A stretch of DNA of 15,587 nt, from NCBI GenBank assembly GCA_002254335.1, contig NIVA01000015.1, positions 1 to 15,587 on the forward strand, read 5' to 3'. The notes beneath the pieces were generated by a model. That model was not told the DNA's origin and made no database searches. It saw only the letters and a list, made by a program, of their open reading frames with translations. Positions 13,904 to 15,587 of the stretch are shown in pieces. The position numbers were made by a program, and so were the translations under genes. Numbering within the stretch: position 1 is the first letter of the stretch; the number at the start of each line of letters is the position of its first letter. This DNA is from Bacteroidetes bacterium 4572_114. Its GTDB lineage: Bacteria; Bacteroidota; Bacteroidia; Bacteroidales; 4484-276.

Positions 13904-13936
13904 AGTCAGGGCTTGACTTTAAGTCAAACCCTGACT
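13904..13936. terminator. Strong hairpin between convergent mtaB and lipoprotein genes
   Basis: The 16-nt arms AGTCAGGGCTTGACTT (13904-13919) and AAGTCAAACCCTGACT (13921-13936) pair at 15 of 16 positions around a single T. It lies 198 nt after mtaB and 12 nt after the end of the minus-strand lipoprotein gene, so it can terminate both. Neither side has a good U-tract, which is not rare in this phylum. Confidence 0.7.
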
Positions 13937-13948
13937 TGGTTAGAAGTA

Positions 13949-14362
13949 CTATTTATATTTCAGCAAGGTAGCCTCTACGCTTTTCATTTCAGTGTCTGAG
14001 GTTTTGCTCCCGCCACCTCCAATCCTGAGTTTTCCACCCTTGGAAACACCAGCACTGCCTTTGGTGTATCCCGTAGAGCGGATATTCACATCAGAAAATA
14101 AAATGGCATCTGCACCATGTTCACGGGCAACGGTTTCAATCTTTTTTTGAATGTAATCCAGATTTTTGCTGTAAGGCACTTCTGCCATTATTTTGCCCAT
14201 TACCTCATATTTTTCAGGGACATCCTGTTGCCTGAAAAATATTTCGGGATTAGTGGTTGGCGGTGTGTAAGTTTTTCCTAAATAATCGAAGCTTGATTTG
14301 CTGCAGCCTCCAAGAATAACTATCAGAGACAGTACTACAATGGTTTGAAATGTTCTATTCAT
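13949..14362 (-). CDS. Small hypothetical lipoprotein with Gly-rich loop
   Basis: I do not recognise a characterised family for this 137-aa protein. It has a lipoprotein signal (hydrophobic 8-17, lipobox ILGGC with Cys20). The mature part contains YEVMGKIMAEVPYSKNLDYI (52-71) and VAREHGADAILFSDVNI (78-94). The G-x-I-x-A...A-x-x-x-GADAI pattern resembles small envelope lipoproteins with a YbjQ/RcsF-like alpha-beta fold, which is weak evidence. A glycine-rich stretch (102-119) follows, with a short strand at the C-terminus (VEATLLKYK). It starts 21 nt after the alpha-amylase stop on the same strand and is probably cotranscribed with it. Confidence 0.75.
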   Translation of the reverse strand: MNRTFQTIVVLSLIVILGGCSKSSFDYLGKTYTPPTTNPEIFFRQQDVPEKYEVMGKIMAEVPYSKNLDYIQKKIETVAREHGADAILFSDVNIRSTGYTKGSAGVSKGGKLRIGGGGSKTSDTEMKSVEATLLKYK

Positions 14363-14383
14363 TATTATTATTTATTAATTTGT

Positions 14384-15587
14384 TTATTCAATAATCAGTT
14401 TAATCACCTCTACCATCTTACCTTTAGTAATCCTGGCAAAATAAAACCCGTTTTTCAGTTCTTGTTTGGTGCCGTCTTTTGGATCCCAATTTATTGATTG
14501 GCCGTTTGAGCTTTCAAATGTAGCAACATCGTTGCCAAGCATATCAAAAATGTTTATCAGTACCGATTTGCCGGGATCGTTATCAAAAGCAAAAGTAAAT
14601 TCACCGGTTGAAGGGTTTGGATAGATATTCGTAAATCCTTCAGTTTGTGGTATATCATCATCAATACCAGTGTTGAGCCATTCTGGTTTTTCAATTTTAA
14701 CTGTGGAATATAGGCGGTTTTCCCCACGTTCGAGGCTCAACGATTGATTGTTGGATGTAACATCTAATTCAGTTTGGGTAAAAAATTCGTACCAGGTCCC
14801 TGTGGCAGGCCAGTTAGGCTCAAGGGTTTCGGTTTCCATCCCAAAATTCCCAACCACCACAACATCCATTTCTGAATGACGCAGGACAATCACCTTTTCT
14901 TTGTTATAAACATCCAATGAAAAGTCGGTAGTTGCGAAAACATCATAATCGGCCCTAAGCTGGTTCAACGCTGCATAAACATGGAACAGGTACGCACGGC
15001 GCCAGTCATCAAGGTAATCCCATCTTGGGGGTTTTTCGCCGGTGCGCCCATTAAAATCAATAGAATAATCGTATCCCATTTCACCAAACTGCCATATCAT
15101 TTTAGGACCCGGGATGGTCAGGAAGAAAGTGGCTGCAAGTGCTGCACGTTGCAGGCCAATTGTAGTATCCTGTACATTGTAACCACTTGTTGAGCGCCCG
15201 TAGGTTATATTTTTAAACATCATCCTTTCTTCATCGTGGCTCTCCATATAACCAACGACGTGTGGATCGTTCCATCCGCGTTTTTGGTAAGATATCCATT
15301 CGATATTCGATTTTCCATTATCGGTCCATCCCATCGACCCCTCGCAATAGTCATGGTTTAAGTTGCCCCACAACATCATTCCGCTGTTGGCAAGTACTGT
15401 TTCCTCAGAGTTGTCGGCGAAATGTTCAAGGATTACGTACGCATCCGGGTTTACCTCCCAAATTGCCGATGAGTAATCGTCCCAGATATCAATTCTTGAC
15501 TGGTCGTATTGTCCCCAAAACCCCACATTGCCAACAGAATATGTTTGGGTAAACCCTTTGGAGAGGTCAAAACGAAAGCCATCGAAT
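14384..15587 (-). CDS. Secreted GH13 alpha-amylase with T9SS sorting domain (5' part outside window)
   Basis: About 401 C-terminal residues are visible; the frame stays open to the window edge, so the true start lies beyond 15587. The GTG at 15524-15526 is internal. The first residues, FDGFRFDLSKGF, are GH13 conserved region II with the nucleophile Asp encoded at 15566-15568. VILEHFADN carries the acid/base Glu (15425-15427), and GYMESHDEER is region IV with the stabilising Asp (15233-15235). All three catalytic residues are therefore present. A C-terminal amylase beta domain follows. The tail (IYPNPSTGEFTFAF ... NGFYFARITKGKMVEVIKLI) is a type A T9SS sorting domain, implying export across the outer membrane. 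Expected activity is endo-hydrolysis of alpha-1,4-glucans, with substrate inferred from family. Confidence 0.93.
   Translation of the reverse strand, partial: FDGFRFDLSKGFTQTYSVGNVGFWGQYDQSRIDIWDDYSSAIWEVNPDAYVILEHFADNSEETVLANSGMMLWGNLNHDYCEGSMGWTDNGKSNIEWISYQKRGWNDPHVVGYMESHDEERMMFKNITYGRSTSGYNVQDTTIGLQRAALAATFFLTIPGPKMIWQFGEMGYDYSIDFNGRTGEKPPRWDYLDDWRRAYLFHVYAALNQLRADYDVFATTDFSLDVYNKEKVIVLRHSEMDVVVVGNFGMETETLEPNWPATGTWYEFFTQTELDVTSNNQSLSLERGENRLYSTVKIEKPEWLNTGIDDDIPQTEGFTNIYPNPSTGEFTFAFDNDPGKSVLINIFDMLGNDVATFESSNGQSINWDPKDGTKQELKNGFYFARITKGKMVEVIKLIIE

Noticed and set aside
15524..15526. GTG as the start of the amylase gene
   Set aside because: The frame stays open upstream and encodes GH13 region II (FDGFRFD), so the codon is an internal Val and the gene continues beyond the window.

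Overview
The window looks like chromosomal DNA from a Bacteroidota bacterium, probably class Bacteroidia. The evidence is a SusC/SusD pair, several Bacteroidota-style lipoproteins, a type IX secretion (T9SS) sorting domain, a FISUMP-domain lipoprotein, a TAnnTTTG-type promoter element and a RAYT transposase with palindromic repeats. I cannot assign a genus from the sequence.

Positions 302-9931 (all minus strand) form a glycan-utilisation locus. In transcription order it holds a LacI-family regulator, SusC, SusD, a FISUMP lipoprotein in the slot often used by surface glycan-binding proteins, a GH109-type (Gfo/Idh/MocA fold) lipoprotein and an N-acetylhexosamine 1-kinase-like phosphotransferase. 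My inference is that the locus imports a glycan carrying N-acetylhexosamine, probably GalNAc. GH109 would release the sugar and the kinase would make the 1-phosphate. The kinase, however, lacks in frame the segment that should carry the second metal-binding Asp, so this last step may be dead. A segment of about 152 bp spanning the lacI 3' end and the susC leader is repeated immediately after the susD stop codon, as the leader of the FISUMP gene. Both copies encode the same eight-residue lacI tail and share a 49-nt identical block with two direct repeats.

Positions 10204-13705 (plus strand) carry two radical-SAM tRNA A37 methylthiotransferases, a MiaB type and an MtaB type. A RAYT (Y1/HUH transposase) gene lies between them with five copies of a 33-nt palindrome. 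The two-palindrome leader and start of mtaB are present twice, once on each side of the RAYT gene. The left copy encodes a degenerate 11-codon mtaB-like start, which looks like an insertion or duplication scar.

Positions 13949-15587 (minus strand) hold a small lipoprotein gene and, upstream of it and running off the window, the C-terminal part of a secreted GH13 alpha-amylase with a T9SS sorting domain. A strong hairpin separates these from the convergent mtaB gene.
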